This document shows, piece after piece, positions 1 through 8,883 of a stretch of 64,000 nt of DNA (within the stretch, counting starts at the first letter, position 1; each line of letters begins with the position of its first letter). The position numbers and the translations under genes were made by a program. The DNA is taken from positions 62,001 through 126,000 of the forward strand of contig NZ_JAIWNB010000009.1 in assembly GCF_020215705.1 (NCBI RefSeq), in the 5' to 3' direction. The stretch comes from Nonomuraea aurantiaca. GTDB taxonomy: Bacteria > Actinomycetota > Actinomycetes > Streptosporangiales > Streptosporangiaceae. Under the pieces are notes generated by a model. That model saw nothing but the letters and a program-made list of their open reading frames with translations. It made no database searches and was not told the origin of the DNA.

Positions 1-1542
1 CTTGTCGTTGTACTCGGCCTGGTCGCGCCGGTGCGGCTCGTTCGCGATCACATGGATGTCGCCGCACGCCTCGTTGACGAACTCCTCGGCCAGCGGGTCC
101 AGGTGCACCTCGGTGACACGCAGCTCCGTGGAGCGCGTCGCCCGCGAGATCACCGACAGGCTGACGATCGCGGCGATGAAGAACGAGGCGATCTTCACGC
201 CGTCCGGCCGCTCGAAGACGTTGTCGATCAGCGTGTACGCCAGCACCGCCGAGATCACGCCGAACCCGGCCGTCGCCGCGTGCTGCCTTTTGGTCCGCGC
301 CGACAGTGTCACCGCGACCGCCGCCGACAGCATGAGCACCAGCACACCGGTGGCGTACGCGCCGCCCTGGGCGTCGACGTCGGCGTCGAAGATGATCGTG
401 ATGGCGAACGCGATGACCGAGAAGACCAGCACGAGCGGCCGCACGGCCCCGGTCCACTCCGGCGCCATGCCGTACCGGGGCAGGTATCGCGGCACCAGGT
501 TGATCAGGCCCGCCATCGCCGAGGCGCCGGCGAACCAGAGGATCGCGATCGTGCTGATGTCATAAACGGTGCCGAACCAGTTGCCCAGATAGCCGTGGGC
601 CAGGTAAGCCAGCGCGCGCCCGTTGGCCTTGCCGCCCTCGGCGAACTCCTGGTGCGGAATGAGCACGGTGGTCACGAAGCTGGAGAAGATCAGGAACACG
701 CTCATGATCAATGCCGCCGTGGTGAGCATCCGCCTGGCGCCGACGATCCGCTCCCCGATGCCGCCCTTGATCACCGGCATCACCGCCACGCCGGTCTCGA
801 ACCCGGACATGCCCAGCGCGAGCTTGGGCATCACCAGCAGCGACAGCCCGATCATCGCCAGCGGGCTGCTGTAGCTCACGCTCAGCGCGCTCTCCCAGTC
901 CCACACCAGCCGCGGTGCCTGGAGTACGTGCACGATCCCGGTCCCCACCACCACCGCGTTCAGTCCCAGATAGACGAAGACGAGCGGGACGGCGATGGCG
1001 ATCGCCTCGGTGAACCCCATCAGGAACACCCCGCCGAGCGCCGCCAGCAGCACCAGCGTGACGATCACCCGCTGCCCGGCCAGGAAGTCGGGCATGAACG
1101 GGTTCTCCAGCAGGTGCGCGGTGGCGTCGGCCGCCGACAGCGTCATCGTGATCACGAAGTCGGTGGCCGCGAACCCGAGCAGGGCCAGCACGAAGAACTT
1201 GCCCCACCACTGCGGGGCGAGCTTCTCCAGCATCGCGATCGAGCCCTGCCCGTACGGGCTCTCGGCGGCCACCCGCCGATAGACCGGCAACGCGCCCAGC
1301 AACGTCAGCGCCACCAGGAACAGCGTGGCCAGCGGCGACAGCAGCCCCGCCGCCAGCACGGCGATGCCCGGCTGGTAGCCGAGTGTGGAGAAGTAGTCGA
1401 CACCGGTCAGGCACATCACCCGCCACCACGAGTGCTTCACGTGCGGGCCGTGCTCGATCTGCTTGCGGTCGGTCTGCAGCCCTTCGAGCAGCCACGACCG
1501 CAGTGTTCCCTCAGTAGCGACCGGCCGTTTCGCCAGCACCAT
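1..1542 (-). CDS. APC-superfamily amino acid permease, 3' end outside window
   Basis: Partial gene; the first 514 codons are present and the C-terminus runs off the left edge. The protein starts at ATG 1542 (MVLAKRPVATEG) and soon shows GVDYFSTLGYQPGIA, a helix-1 motif typical of a subgroup of APC transporters. About twelve hydrophobic segments follow, then a soluble tail (TELRVTEVHLDPLAEEFV) rich in Asp/Glu, as in actinobacterial permeases with a cytoplasmic C-terminal domain. It should be a plasma-membrane amino acid or related solute transporter; the substrate cannot be read from sequence. The frame is open through the whole stretch and the opposite-strand open frame is a GC shadow. Confidence 0.85.
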   Translation of the reverse strand, partial: MVLAKRPVATEGTLRSWLLEGLQTDRKQIEHGPHVKHSWWRVMCLTGVDYFSTLGYQPGIAVLAAGLLSPLATLFLVALTLLGALPVYRRVAAESPYGQGSIAMLEKLAPQWWGKFFVLALLGFAATDFVITMTLSAADATAHLLENPFMPDFLAGQRVIVTLVLLAALGGVFLMGFTEAIAIAVPLVFVYLGLNAVVVGTGIVHVLQAPRLVWDWESALSVSYSSPLAMIGLSLLVMPKLALGMSGFETGVAVMPVIKGGIGERIVGARRMLTTAALIMSVFLIFSSFVTTVLIPHQEFAEGGKANGRALAYLAHGYLGNWFGTVYDISTIAILWFAGASAMAGLINLVPRYLPRYGMAPEWTGAVRPLVLVFSVIAFAITIIFDADVDAQGGAYATGVLVLMLSAAVAVTLSARTKRQHAATAGFGVISAVLAYTLIDNVFERPDGVKIASFFIAAIVSLSVISRATRSTELRVTEVHLDPLAEEFVNEACGDIHVIANEPHRRDQAEYNDK

Positions 1543-1848
1543 CCCGGTCACCCTCCATCAACATCGCGCACTACGCACACTAGTGACGGCAGATGGGTGT
1601 TTCGCCTGGTGAGGGCGTCAAGAAAACGTATATATCGCGCCGGACCGGCCACCAGGCCGGATGTGAAAACCACCGCCCACGTAACACAGCCGCCGCCGAG
1701 CCGCTTATGGCCCGTTTGAGCTGGGCAGCACTGGTCGAAGAAGCCGGACCGGAGGTTACCCGGAAGGCCCCTTTGTAACGCTGGACAATGTGAGAATCAC
1801 ATGCCAATGTTAGGCCGCTTCCGCAGCCGCGTACCCTTTGGAGCTGCC
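1543..1848. other. intergenic, divergent promoters presumed
   Basis: About 300 bases between the permease (leftward) and the GH106-like gene (rightward). Small open frames on both strands lack ribosome-binding sites and recognisable protein content. A short A/T-rich patch around 1621-1635 (aaaacgtatatatcg) could carry a promoter element, but no convincing -35/-10 pair or operator was identified. Confidence 0.4.
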
Positions 1849-4800
1849 ATGACCCTGCCCGCCGCGCTCGCCGACATCCTGCGTGACCCGCCCCGGGCGT
1901 ACTCGCCCGCGGCCATCTGGTGGTGGAGCGGCGAGCGGTTGAGACGCGACCGGCTGCGCTGGCAGTTGGAGCGGTTCGCCGAGGGCGGCGTGTGGAACCT
2001 CGTGATACTCAACCTGGCGCCGTCGGGACCGATGTTCGGCTCCGACGCCGACGACCCGCCGTTCTTCTCCGAGGAGTGGTGGGCGCTGCTGGAGCAGGTG
2101 TGCGCCGACGCCGAGGAGCTGGGGATCTCCCTGTGGTTCTACGACCAGCTCGGCTTCTCGGGCGCCGACCTCCAGGCCCGGCTGGTCGACGAGGAGCCCC
2201 GCTTCGCCGGCCGCTGGCTGGCCGCCGACGGCTCGGTGACCACGCGCGGCTTCGACTACCTGTCCGCGGACGCGTGCGCGGCACTGATCGACCGGGTGCA
2301 CGGCGAGTTCGAGCGCCGGCTGGGGCACCGGCTGGGCGGGGTCATCGCCGGTTCCTTCCAGGACGAGTTGCCCGCGCTCCCGACCTGGTCCGACGCCTTC
2401 ACCGAGGAGTTCGCCAAGCGCCGGGGCTATGACCTCACCCCGCACCTGCCGCTGCTGTGGTCGGACGGCGCGGGGGCGGGCGAGATCCGCCGCGACTACC
2501 AGCGCACCCGCGCCGAGCTGGCGGAGGAGGCGTTCTTCCGGCCGCTCGCCGAGTGGCACGCCCGCCACGGCCTGCTGAGCGGCTGCGACCAGCAGGATCC
2601 GGCCCGTGCCGGTCATCCGGTGGAGGGCGTGCAGCTGTACGCCGACTACGCGCGCACGCACCGCTGGTTCAGCGCGCCGGGCTCCGACCACCACGGTGAC
2701 GCGCGGGTGCACTCCTCGCTGGCCCACCTGTACGACCGGCCGCGCACCTGGATCGAGGCGTTCCACTCCAGCGGATGGGGCGGCACGCTGGAGGAGACCT
2801 TCGACTGGCTGCTGCCCTGGCTGCGGGCCGGAGCCACCCTGTACAACCCGCACGCCGTCTACTACACGACCAAGGCGGGGTGGTGGGAGTGGGCACCGCC
2901 GGCCACGGACTGGCGCCAGCCGTACTGGCGGCACCACCGTGTCTTCGCCGACGCCGTCACCCGGCTGTGCGCGGCGCTGTCGCTGGGCCGGCACGCCTGT
3001 GACCTGGCGGTCCTCATGCCCACCGCGACGGCCCAGGCGGACACGCGGCTCGACGGGGTGGGGGCGGAGGCCGCGCGGGCACAGGAGGTCTACCGCGAGA
3101 TCGTGGGCGACATGGCCTGGTTCCGGATGGTTCCCGGCGTCCTGGACCGGCTCGGCCTGGACGCCGACGTGATCGACGACGACTCGCTCCAGCGGGCCAC
3201 CATCGGACCCGGCCGGTCCGACGGCGCGCGGCTGGAGGTCGCGGACGAGTCCTACGCCGCGATCGTGCTGCCCGCGTGCACGACGCTCGACCCGGCCACC
3301 GAGGAGGCGCTCCTGGCGTTCGCCGATCGGGGCGGGCTGGTCGTCGCCGTCGGCGCGCGCCCGGAGGGGCCGCTGCGCTCGCGCGTCCGCTTCGCCGCGA
3401 CGACGGCCGACCTCGGTCCGCTGCTGTCGCCGCTGCGCCGGGTCGAGGCGCCGGTCCCCCCGCTGGTACGGGAGGTCGACGGCGCCACCATCGTCTACCT
3501 CCAGGCCACCTTCCCGATGGCCAGCCACGTGTCGGTCGAACGGCCGGGTGAGCGCGGCATCGACCAGGGCTGGGACTCGGCCACCATCGACTTCGACCCC
3601 GCCCGGTACGCCGCCGAGATGCCGGTGAGAGTGCGCGGCGTCTCGGGGACCCCGCTGCTGGTGGACCCGTTCGGCGGCGGTGTGCGCGCGCTGCCGTACA
3701 CCGTGGCGGGCGAGCACACCGAGGTCGTCGTGCCGTTCGACGCCGGCCCCGCCGCACTGCTCGTCTTCACGGGCGAGCAAGTAGTGGATCCCGAACCGGC
3801 CGCGTCCCCCACGGGGGAGCTCGATCTCGGCACCGGCTGGGAGATGGAGCTCGTACCCACCCTGGACGACACCTGGGGCGACCTCGGCCACTCCGGTCCG
3901 GTCCTGCACCGCTGGGAGGTCGAGCACCGCGTCGACGGCCTGGAGTGGCGGCCCGCGTACGCGACGTTCGGCTCGCACGGCAGCCTGCGGATCGACGGCG
4001 CGGAGTGGCGGCCCGCGGTGTACTCGACCTCGCGCGGCATCAGGAAGGACCCCATCCACCGCCCCGACCTCGGGCCCAAGGGGCACGTACCGGAGGAGTT
4101 CCTGGACTTCGGCCAGGTGGCCATGGGGCGGAGCGCCTGGTTCAGGGCCGAGCTGACCGTGCCGGAGCACGGGTTCCTCGCCGTCGGCGCCGCGGCCGCC
4201 AAGGCGGTGCGGATCGACGGCCATGACGTCGACCTGGACGACCGGGGCTACCTGGCGTTGGCCCGCCTGCCCCTCTCACCCGGCAGCCACCTGCTGGAGG
4301 TCCGGCTGGTGCCCGAGGACGACGGGTGGCTGCGCGCGCACGTCGCCGTCGTGACCGACCCCGAACCCTACCTACGCCCGGAATGGATCATCGGTCCGGC
4401 GGGCCCGGCCGAGCTGACCGCCGCGTTCACGCCGAAGGGGACGGTGCTCCAGGTGGCCTCGATGGCGGCCTGCCAGGTGCTGGTCAACGGGGTGGAGGTG
4501 GGCCGGCAGGGCGGCTTCGACCCGTACGCCGACCACCGCAAGGCCCGCGTCCGCCGCTACGACCTGGCCGGGGTGCTGCGACCCGGCGCGAACGAGGTGA
4601 CCGTCCGGGTCGGCGACGGCGCCGAGCCGGTCCTGGTCGACGGCTGCGTCACCTCCGGGCCCGGCTGGTGGGCGGTGCACGACGGCGAGCGCGTCGCGGC
4701 CGAGATCCACCGGACGCAGTACCGCGACCCCGCCGCCCTGCACCTGCCGCGCCGCCCGCACCCCCTCCCCGGCACCTCCTGGCTGTCAGGAGACCAGATG

Positions 4801-5445
4801 GGTGTGTCCTCGGTCGTGCTGCCGGCCGTGCTGGCCGAGCCGGACACGGCGGGGCGGGTCGAATGGCTGCGCTTCCAGGTCCCGCCGGGCGCCACCGCCC
4901 TCCGGGTGCCGTTGCGCGGCGCGGCCGAGCTGCTGATCGACGGCCGGCCGGCGGCGGACGGCACCGGCCGCCTGGAGGTCTCCCTCGACGGCCGGGCCGG
5001 GCCGCGCGAGGCCCTGCTCCGCGTCGTGACCGAGGCCGGGCACACCGGCGGCGCTATTCTCACCGGGCCCATCGAGATCGAGACCGGGCCCGGCCCGATC
5101 GAGCTGGGCGACTGGGAGCGTTCGGGCCTGCCGGAGTACAGCGGCGGCGTCCGCTACCGCCGCACCGTCCGTCTCGACGAGCGCCCGGACACCGCTCTCC
5201 TGGACCTCGGCCGGGTGCGCGGCACCGCGGAGGTGCGGGTCAACGGCCGGTCGTGCGGGGTCAGGGTGTGCTCGCCGTACCGGTTCGACGTCGGCGCGGC
5301 GCTGCGGGACGGTGAGAACACCATCGAGGTCGAGGTGTACGGCACGCTCGCGCCGCACCTCGACGCGGTCAGCCCCACGCATTTCGTCTTCCCCGGACAG
5401 CGGGTGAGCGGCCTGCACGGCCCGGCGCGCCTGCTGCTCGGCTAG
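1849..5445 (+). CDS. GH106-like glycoside hydrolase (alpha-L-rhamnosidase type)
   Basis: A protein of about 1198 residues. The start at ATG 1849 is chosen because GGAG lies six bases upstream; an in-frame ATG at 1801 has no such site. The N-terminus (AYSPAAIWWWSGERL, then a barrel with ISLWFYDQLGFSGADLQ) and the central WIEAFHSSGWGGTLEE with LRAGATLYNPHAVYY follow the layout of GH106-type proteins: a TIM barrel, then an alpha/beta domain (IVLPACTTLDPATEE), then several beta-sandwich modules. The last 100 residues (VRYRRTVRLDE, GTAEVRVNGRSCG, LRDGENTIEVEVYGTLAP) form a GH2-type sugar-binding fold. No signal peptide is visible, so it probably acts inside the cell on imported rhamnosides or related glycosides. 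The family assignment is by eye. A convergent AraC regulator with a cupin sensor domain lies downstream. Confidence 0.72.
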   Translation: MTLPAALADILRDPPRAYSPAAIWWWSGERLRRDRLRWQLERFAEGGVWNLVILNLAPSGPMFGSDADDPPFFSEEWWALLEQVCADAEELGISLWFYDQLGFSGADLQARLVDEEPRFAGRWLAADGSVTTRGFDYLSADACAALIDRVHGEFERRLGHRLGGVIAGSFQDELPALPTWSDAFTEEFAKRRGYDLTPHLPLLWSDGAGAGEIRRDYQRTRAELAEEAFFRPLAEWHARHGLLSGCDQQDPARAGHPVEGVQLYADYARTHRWFSAPGSDHHGDARVHSSLAHLYDRPRTWIEAFHSSGWGGTLEETFDWLLPWLRAGATLYNPHAVYYTTKAGWWEWAPPATDWRQPYWRHHRVFADAVTRLCAALSLGRHACDLAVLMPTATAQADTRLDGVGAEAARAQEVYREIVGDMAWFRMVPGVLDRLGLDADVIDDDSLQRATIGPGRSDGARLEVADESYAAIVLPACTTLDPATEEALLAFADRGGLVVAVGARPEGPLRSRVRFAATTADLGPLLSPLRRVEAPVPPLVREVDGATIVYLQATFPMASHVSVERPGERGIDQGWDSATIDFDPARYAAEMPVRVRGVSGTPLLVDPFGGGVRALPYTVAGEHTEVVVPFDAGPAALLVFTGEQVVDPEPAASPTGELDLGTGWEMELVPTLDDTWGDLGHSGPVLHRWEVEHRVDGLEWRPAYATFGSHGSLRIDGAEWRPAVYSTSRGIRKDPIHRPDLGPKGHVPEEFLDFGQVAMGRSAWFRAELTVPEHGFLAVGAAAAKAVRIDGHDVDLDDRGYLALARLPLSPGSHLLEVRLVPEDDGWLRAHVAVVTDPEPYLRPEWIIGPAGPAELTAAFTPKGTVLQVASMAACQVLVNGVEVGRQGGFDPYADHRKARVRRYDLAGVLRPGANEVTVRVGDGAEPVLVDGCVTSGPGWWAVHDGERVAAEIHRTQYRDPAALHLPRRPHPLPGTSWLSGDQMGVSSVVLPAVLAEPDTAGRVEWLRFQVPPGATALRVPLRGAAELLIDGRPAADGTGRLEVSLDGRAGPREALLRVVTEAGHTGGAILTGPIEIETGPGPIELGDWERSGLPEYSGGVRYRRTVRLDERPDTALLDLGRVRGTAEVRVNGRSCGVRVCSPYRFDVGAALRDGENTIEVEVYGTLAPHLDAVSPTHFVFPGQRVSGLHGPARLLLG

Positions 5446-5558
5446 CGCTCCGGTCGCTGCGGATTAAGAGGCCGAGCGTTTCACCTCTTGTGTGGAAGGT
5501 CGTTCCCGCTACCGGAACGGTCGACCTTGCTGCCTGTGTCCGTTGGCACCCACAACGA

Positions 5559-5585
5559 CCGGCCCCAGCAGAATCAGGGGGCCGG
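5559..5585. terminator. hairpin between convergent genes
   Basis: CCGGCCCC at 5559-5566 pairs perfectly with GGGGCCGG at 5578-5585 across an 11-base loop. It sits between the 3' ends of the GH106-like gene and the AraC gene, so it may terminate both. There is no clear U-tract, as usual in this GC range. Confidence 0.45.
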
Positions 5586-5600
5586 GGGTACCCGACCGAA

Positions 5601-6482
5601 CTAGGTGCGGAACCGGTTGCGGTAGGTGGTCGCGCTGAGTCCGAAGTACGCCTTGAAGCGGCGCGCGAAGTGGCTCTGGTCCGGCCAGCCCACCGCCCGG
5701 GCGATCGACGTCACCGGCTCCTCCGTACGCAGCAGCATGTCGGCCGCGGTCTCTACCCGCAGCCGGCCCAGATAGGCCATCGGCGGCAGCCCGGTGGCCG
5801 ACTTGAACAGCCGCACCAGGTAGGCGGGGCTGAGCGCGACGGCCCCGGCCAGCTCGTTCAGCGTCCAGTCGTGGGCCAGGTCCTTTTCCACCATGCCCAC
5901 CACGCGCATGACCGTCGGATGCGTCGCCGCGCCGTCGGCCGCCGCCTCGTCCTGGCCGGTGTCGACGGTGCGCGACAGGTGCCCGAGGAACAGCGAGAGC
6001 CAGCCGATGACGTCGGCCCGGTGCCGCTGGACGCGGCGGTCGCGCAGCTCGTCGAGCGCCTCCAGGTAGCCGAGGCACGTACGCAGATCAGGGTCCGCCA
6101 AATGAGTGGTCAGCAGGCCGCGGCGCTGTAACGAGTGCGGCCCGGTCCAGAGCAGGTAGCCCAGCAGGGGGTCCTCGCGCGTCCACGACAGCTCGTTGCG
6201 GAGCAGGTCGGTGCCGACGCAGCAGTTGTACAGGACGAGCCGCGCGCAGTCCTCGTAACCGTGCCAGACACCTGGACGCAGCAGGACGACGTCCCCGGCC
6301 CGCAGCTCCTGCCGTCCCGAGGAGGAGAGGTGTACGGCCGTGCCGGCGACCACGACGGCGATCTCCACGAAGCTGTGCGCGTGCACGGGCTCCTCGCCCT
6401 GGTGCGTGTAGCGCCGCGCGTAGGCGGGAGAGCCGTCGGCGATGAAGAGCAGACCTCGGGACAACTTCAACGGGGTGGCCAT
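5601..6482 (-). CDS. AraC-family regulator with cupin sensor domain
   Basis: 293 residues from ATG 6482, which is preceded by AGGGTGG about ten bases upstream; in-frame starts further upstream are less likely. The N-terminal half is a cupin (HAHSFVEIAVVVAGTA, LRAGDVVLLRPGVWHGYED), the usual sugar-sensing arm. The C-terminal 100 residues form the double helix-turn-helix of AraC proteins (LNELAGAVALSPAYLVRLFK, then WPDQSHFARRFKAYFGLSAT). It probably activates carbohydrate genes. The convergent GH106-like gene is a natural candidate target, but they share no promoter region. Confidence 0.85.
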   Translation of the reverse strand: MATPLKLSRGLLFIADGSPAYARRYTHQGEEPVHAHSFVEIAVVVAGTAVHLSSSGRQELRAGDVVLLRPGVWHGYEDCARLVLYNCCVGTDLLRNELSWTREDPLLGYLLWTGPHSLQRRGLLTTHLADPDLRTCLGYLEALDELRDRRVQRHRADVIGWLSLFLGHLSRTVDTGQDEAAADGAATHPTVMRVVGMVEKDLAHDWTLNELAGAVALSPAYLVRLFKSATGLPPMAYLGRLRVETAADMLLRTEEPVTSIARAVGWPDQSHFARRFKAYFGLSATTYRNRFRT

Positions 6483-6631
6483 CACAGCCGCCACCCTAGT
6501 CATCCGGATGACAGCAATTTCGTCCGATTCAGACGTGTTTAGTGCTATCTGCGGGCCTGCTCCGGATTTCATGATTTCTGCTGTCCCCCCTCGACAGGTG
6601 GGGACATGCGCCGGTTAGAGAGGACACCCTC

Positions 6632-7951
6632 TTGTCCAGACTCGTGGCCATCCTTCTGTTACTCACCCTCCCCCTCGCCGTCGCCACCCCGGCGCACGCC
6701 GACCCCGTCGACGACTCCGCCTACGGAACACCGCTCGTCGCCGTCTCCGGAGCCGGTGTCATCTGGCACCCGACGACCGGCCTGAGCACGCTCAAGGCGC
6801 AGCCGGGCCTCACCCAGGCCGACTTCGCCGAGGTCATGACCAGCGCCAACCATCCCATGCGTACCTGCGACAGCACCGAGGCCGCGGGACTGCCGATCAA
6901 GCCGGCCGCCACGGTCAGCTGGTGCTGGGACAGCGGTGACGCGAGCACCGAGACGTGGATCCCGCAGAGCCTCACCACCTCCGGCGACGCCGACGACGAC
7001 GGCACCTGGGGCTCGTACAAGGCCCTCCTCAGCGGCTGGAACCACTGCAACTCCACCGAATGCGGGGCGAGCGCCCGCAACAACGACGCCAGGGTCGCCT
7101 TCATCGACTACACCAACCCGTCGGCGCCGGAGTACCGCTGGGTCTACCTGGTCGCGCCGACGGACGGCACCGCCAACCCGAACGTCACCAGTTACGCCAA
7201 CAACACCTTCGGCCCCGCCAAGGCGCACATGGGCGGCATGGTCTGGTACGGCGACAAGCTGTACGTCAGCGCGACGGGCGCCAACTCCACCGGCATCAGG
7301 GTGTTCAGCATGTCGGAGATCCTGCGGGTGAACGACGCGAGCTCGGCGATCGGCAAGACGAGCAGCGGGTACGCCGCGTACGGCTACCAGTACGTCATGC
7401 CGGAGGTCGGCTTCTACAGCTACGCCAGCGGCACGTGCACCATGAGCAGCGACACCGGCGTGCCGTGCCTGGCCTCCATCTCCCTGGACCGCAGCACCAC
7501 CCCCGACTCCCTGACCGCCGTGGAGTACTTCAACGACGCCGCCCTGCACGGCAGGGTCTACCGCTACAACCTCGGCGGCGCGAACTTCCTGCTCAGCGCC
7601 AACGCCAGCGGCTACACCCCGGCGGCCCAGGCGTACCGCACCCGGGTCGGCAACATGCAGGGGGTGCTGTCCTGGAACGGCACCTGGTACGTCGCGCACA
7701 GCTGGCAGGACGAGGCGGGCGAGCTATGGGCCCTGAACACCTCCACCGGCAGATCCCACACCTGCGCCAACCCCTACAGCTCGGCTTACGAGTGCTGGGG
7801 GATGCATCCCGAGTCCCTCACCTACGACTACGCCACCGGCCTGGTCTGGTCGCTGACCGAATGGACGAAGAACCAGTGCGCCACGGAGACGGCCACGCCG
7901 CTGAGCTGCGGCCGAGCCATCTTCGCCGTCCCCCGAACCGCGCTTCCCTAG
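6632..7951 (+). CDS. secreted protein of unknown function
   Basis: 439 residues. The TTG start at 6632 is supported by AGAGAGGA seven bases upstream. A clear Sec signal peptide (LVAILLLLTLPLAVATPAHA) is followed by a mature domain rich in Trp, Tyr, Asn and Ser with several Cys residues (CDSTEAAG, SWCWDSG, NHCNSTECG, CTMSSDTGVPC, CANPYSSAYECWG), suggesting disulfides in an extracellular protein. Segments such as MGGMVWYGDKLYVSATG, and a late SLTYDYATGLVWSLTEW, resemble beta-propeller blades. No known family was recognised. Its stop codon abuts the stop of the convergent DeoR gene. Confidence 0.7.
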   Translation: MSRLVAILLLLTLPLAVATPAHADPVDDSAYGTPLVAVSGAGVIWHPTTGLSTLKAQPGLTQADFAEVMTSANHPMRTCDSTEAAGLPIKPAATVSWCWDSGDASTETWIPQSLTTSGDADDDGTWGSYKALLSGWNHCNSTECGASARNNDARVAFIDYTNPSAPEYRWVYLVAPTDGTANPNVTSYANNTFGPAKAHMGGMVWYGDKLYVSATGANSTGIRVFSMSEILRVNDASSAIGKTSSGYAAYGYQYVMPEVGFYSYASGTCTMSSDTGVPCLASISLDRSTTPDSLTAVEYFNDAALHGRVYRYNLGGANFLLSANASGYTPAAQAYRTRVGNMQGVLSWNGTWYVAHSWQDEAGELWALNTSTGRSHTCANPYSSAYECWGMHPESLTYDYATGLVWSLTEWTKNQCATETATPLSCGRAIFAVPRTALP

Positions 7952-8734
7952 TTACTCGACCTCAGCGACGTCAACCCGGTGGTGGCGGTCGCGGAGCCGT
8001 TGCACGGCCTCGGGCGGCGCGTGCGAATCGACCACGATGACGTCGAAGGCGTCAAGAGGAGCGACCCGGTGCAAGGCCACGCGGTCGAGCTTCGTGTGGT
8101 CGACCGCCAGGACGCACCGCGTGCCCGCGGCCAGCATCGCCCGCTTCACCAGGACGATCTCCTGCTCCTGGTGGAAGGCGTGCCGGTCGGAGATGGCCGA
8201 GGTGGAGACGACCACCGTGTCGGTGTTCATCGCCTCGACCGCGTCGACGCAGGCCACGCCGAGGAAGGAGTCGTGCGTCGGGTAGTACTCGCCGCCGAGC
8301 GCCATGAGCCGGATGCCCGGCATGGGGGCGAGCAGCCTGATCGCCTCCAGGAAATTGGTCACCACGGTCAGGGGAGCCACCTCGTCGAGATGGCGCGCGA
8401 CGGCCAGCGCGGTCGTGGAGTCGTCGATGATGACCGAGCTCCCCGGCTCGATCAGCCCCACCACATGCCGGGCGATCGCCTCCTTCTCGGCCGTCTGGGC
8501 GGTCTTGCGGTAGGCGATGTTGCTCTCGAAGATGCTGGAGGCCTGGGCGCTCGCGCCACCGCGGTACTTGCGCACCATGCCCTGGCTCTCCAGCTGGTCC
8601 AGGTCACGGTGGACGGTCATCACGCTCACGCCGAACGTCTCGGCGAGCTCCGTCATCGAGGCCGAGCCATGCCGCAGGACATGCTCGGCCATGGCCTGGC
8701 GCCTGGTGGCCCCACCGGCCGCGCGTGACTTCAC
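7952..8734 (-). CDS. DeoR/GlpR-family transcriptional regulator
   Basis: 260 residues from GTG 8734, with GGGGAG eight bases upstream. The N-terminal winged helix (GSASMTELAETFGVSVMTVH, then RDLDQLESQGMVRKYRGGA) is followed by the DeoR sensor domain (IDDSTTALAVARHL, LTVVTNFLEAIRLL, LMALGGEYYPTHDSFLG), which binds phosphorylated sugars in studied relatives. It is transcribed alone towards the secreted protein and away from the patatin gene. It may repress itself: an inverted repeat GTGAGA / TCTCAC lies just upstream. Confidence 0.86.
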   Translation of the reverse strand: MKSRAAGGATRRQAMAEHVLRHGSASMTELAETFGVSVMTVHRDLDQLESQGMVRKYRGGASAQASSIFESNIAYRKTAQTAEKEAIARHVVGLIEPGSSVIIDDSTTALAVARHLDEVAPLTVVTNFLEAIRLLAPMPGIRLMALGGEYYPTHDSFLGVACVDAVEAMNTDTVVVSTSAISDRHAFHQEQEIVLVKRAMLAAGTRCVLAVDHTKLDRVALHRVAPLDAFDVIVVDSHAPPEAVQRLRDRHHRVDVAEVE

Positions 8735-8756
8735 CTACAGCACTCCCCATGCATCG

Positions 8757-8789
8757 GTGAGACCTTCACGAATCCTTCTAATCTCTCAC
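8757..8789. promoter_or_regulatory. candidate DeoR operator
   Basis: GTGAGA at 8757-8762 and TCTCAC at 8784-8789 form a 6-bp inverted repeat with a 21-base spacer in the DeoR upstream region. The match is short, so it is only a candidate autoregulatory site. Confidence 0.3.
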
Positions 8790-8821
8790 ACCACCGGCAC
8801 CGCGAGGAGCGACCAGCCGAC

Positions 8822-8852
8822 TTGACTTCAACCTTGGTTGAGGTCCGAGACT
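8822..8852 (+). promoter_or_regulatory. MerR-type promoter with 19-bp spacer and dyad
   Basis: TTGACT (8822-8827) and GAGACT (8847-8852) are separated by 19 bases, longer than the usual 17. The spacer region carries the dyad ACTTCAACC (8825-8833), TT, GGTTGAGGT (8836-8844), with arms matching at 8 of 9 positions. Overlong spacers with a centred dyad are the hallmark of promoters activated by MerR-family proteins through DNA twisting. It points to the patatin gene 32 bases downstream. No MerR gene is in the window. Confidence 0.6.
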
Positions 8853-8883
8853 AGTCCCGCACCGATCCAAAGGGGAGGAAGTC

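Noticed and set aside
31..1719. Long plus-strand open frame
   Set aside because: It is antisense to the amino acid permease, whose hydrophobic segments and motifs are on the minus strand; it is Arg/His-rich nonsense typical of GC shadow.
1580..1807. 75-codon minus-strand small gene
   Set aside because: No ribosome site and no recognisable protein; overlaps the presumed promoter region.
1810..4224. 804-codon minus-strand open frame
   Set aside because: Antisense to the GH106-like gene; composition is Arg/Gly/Val-rich and shows no motifs.
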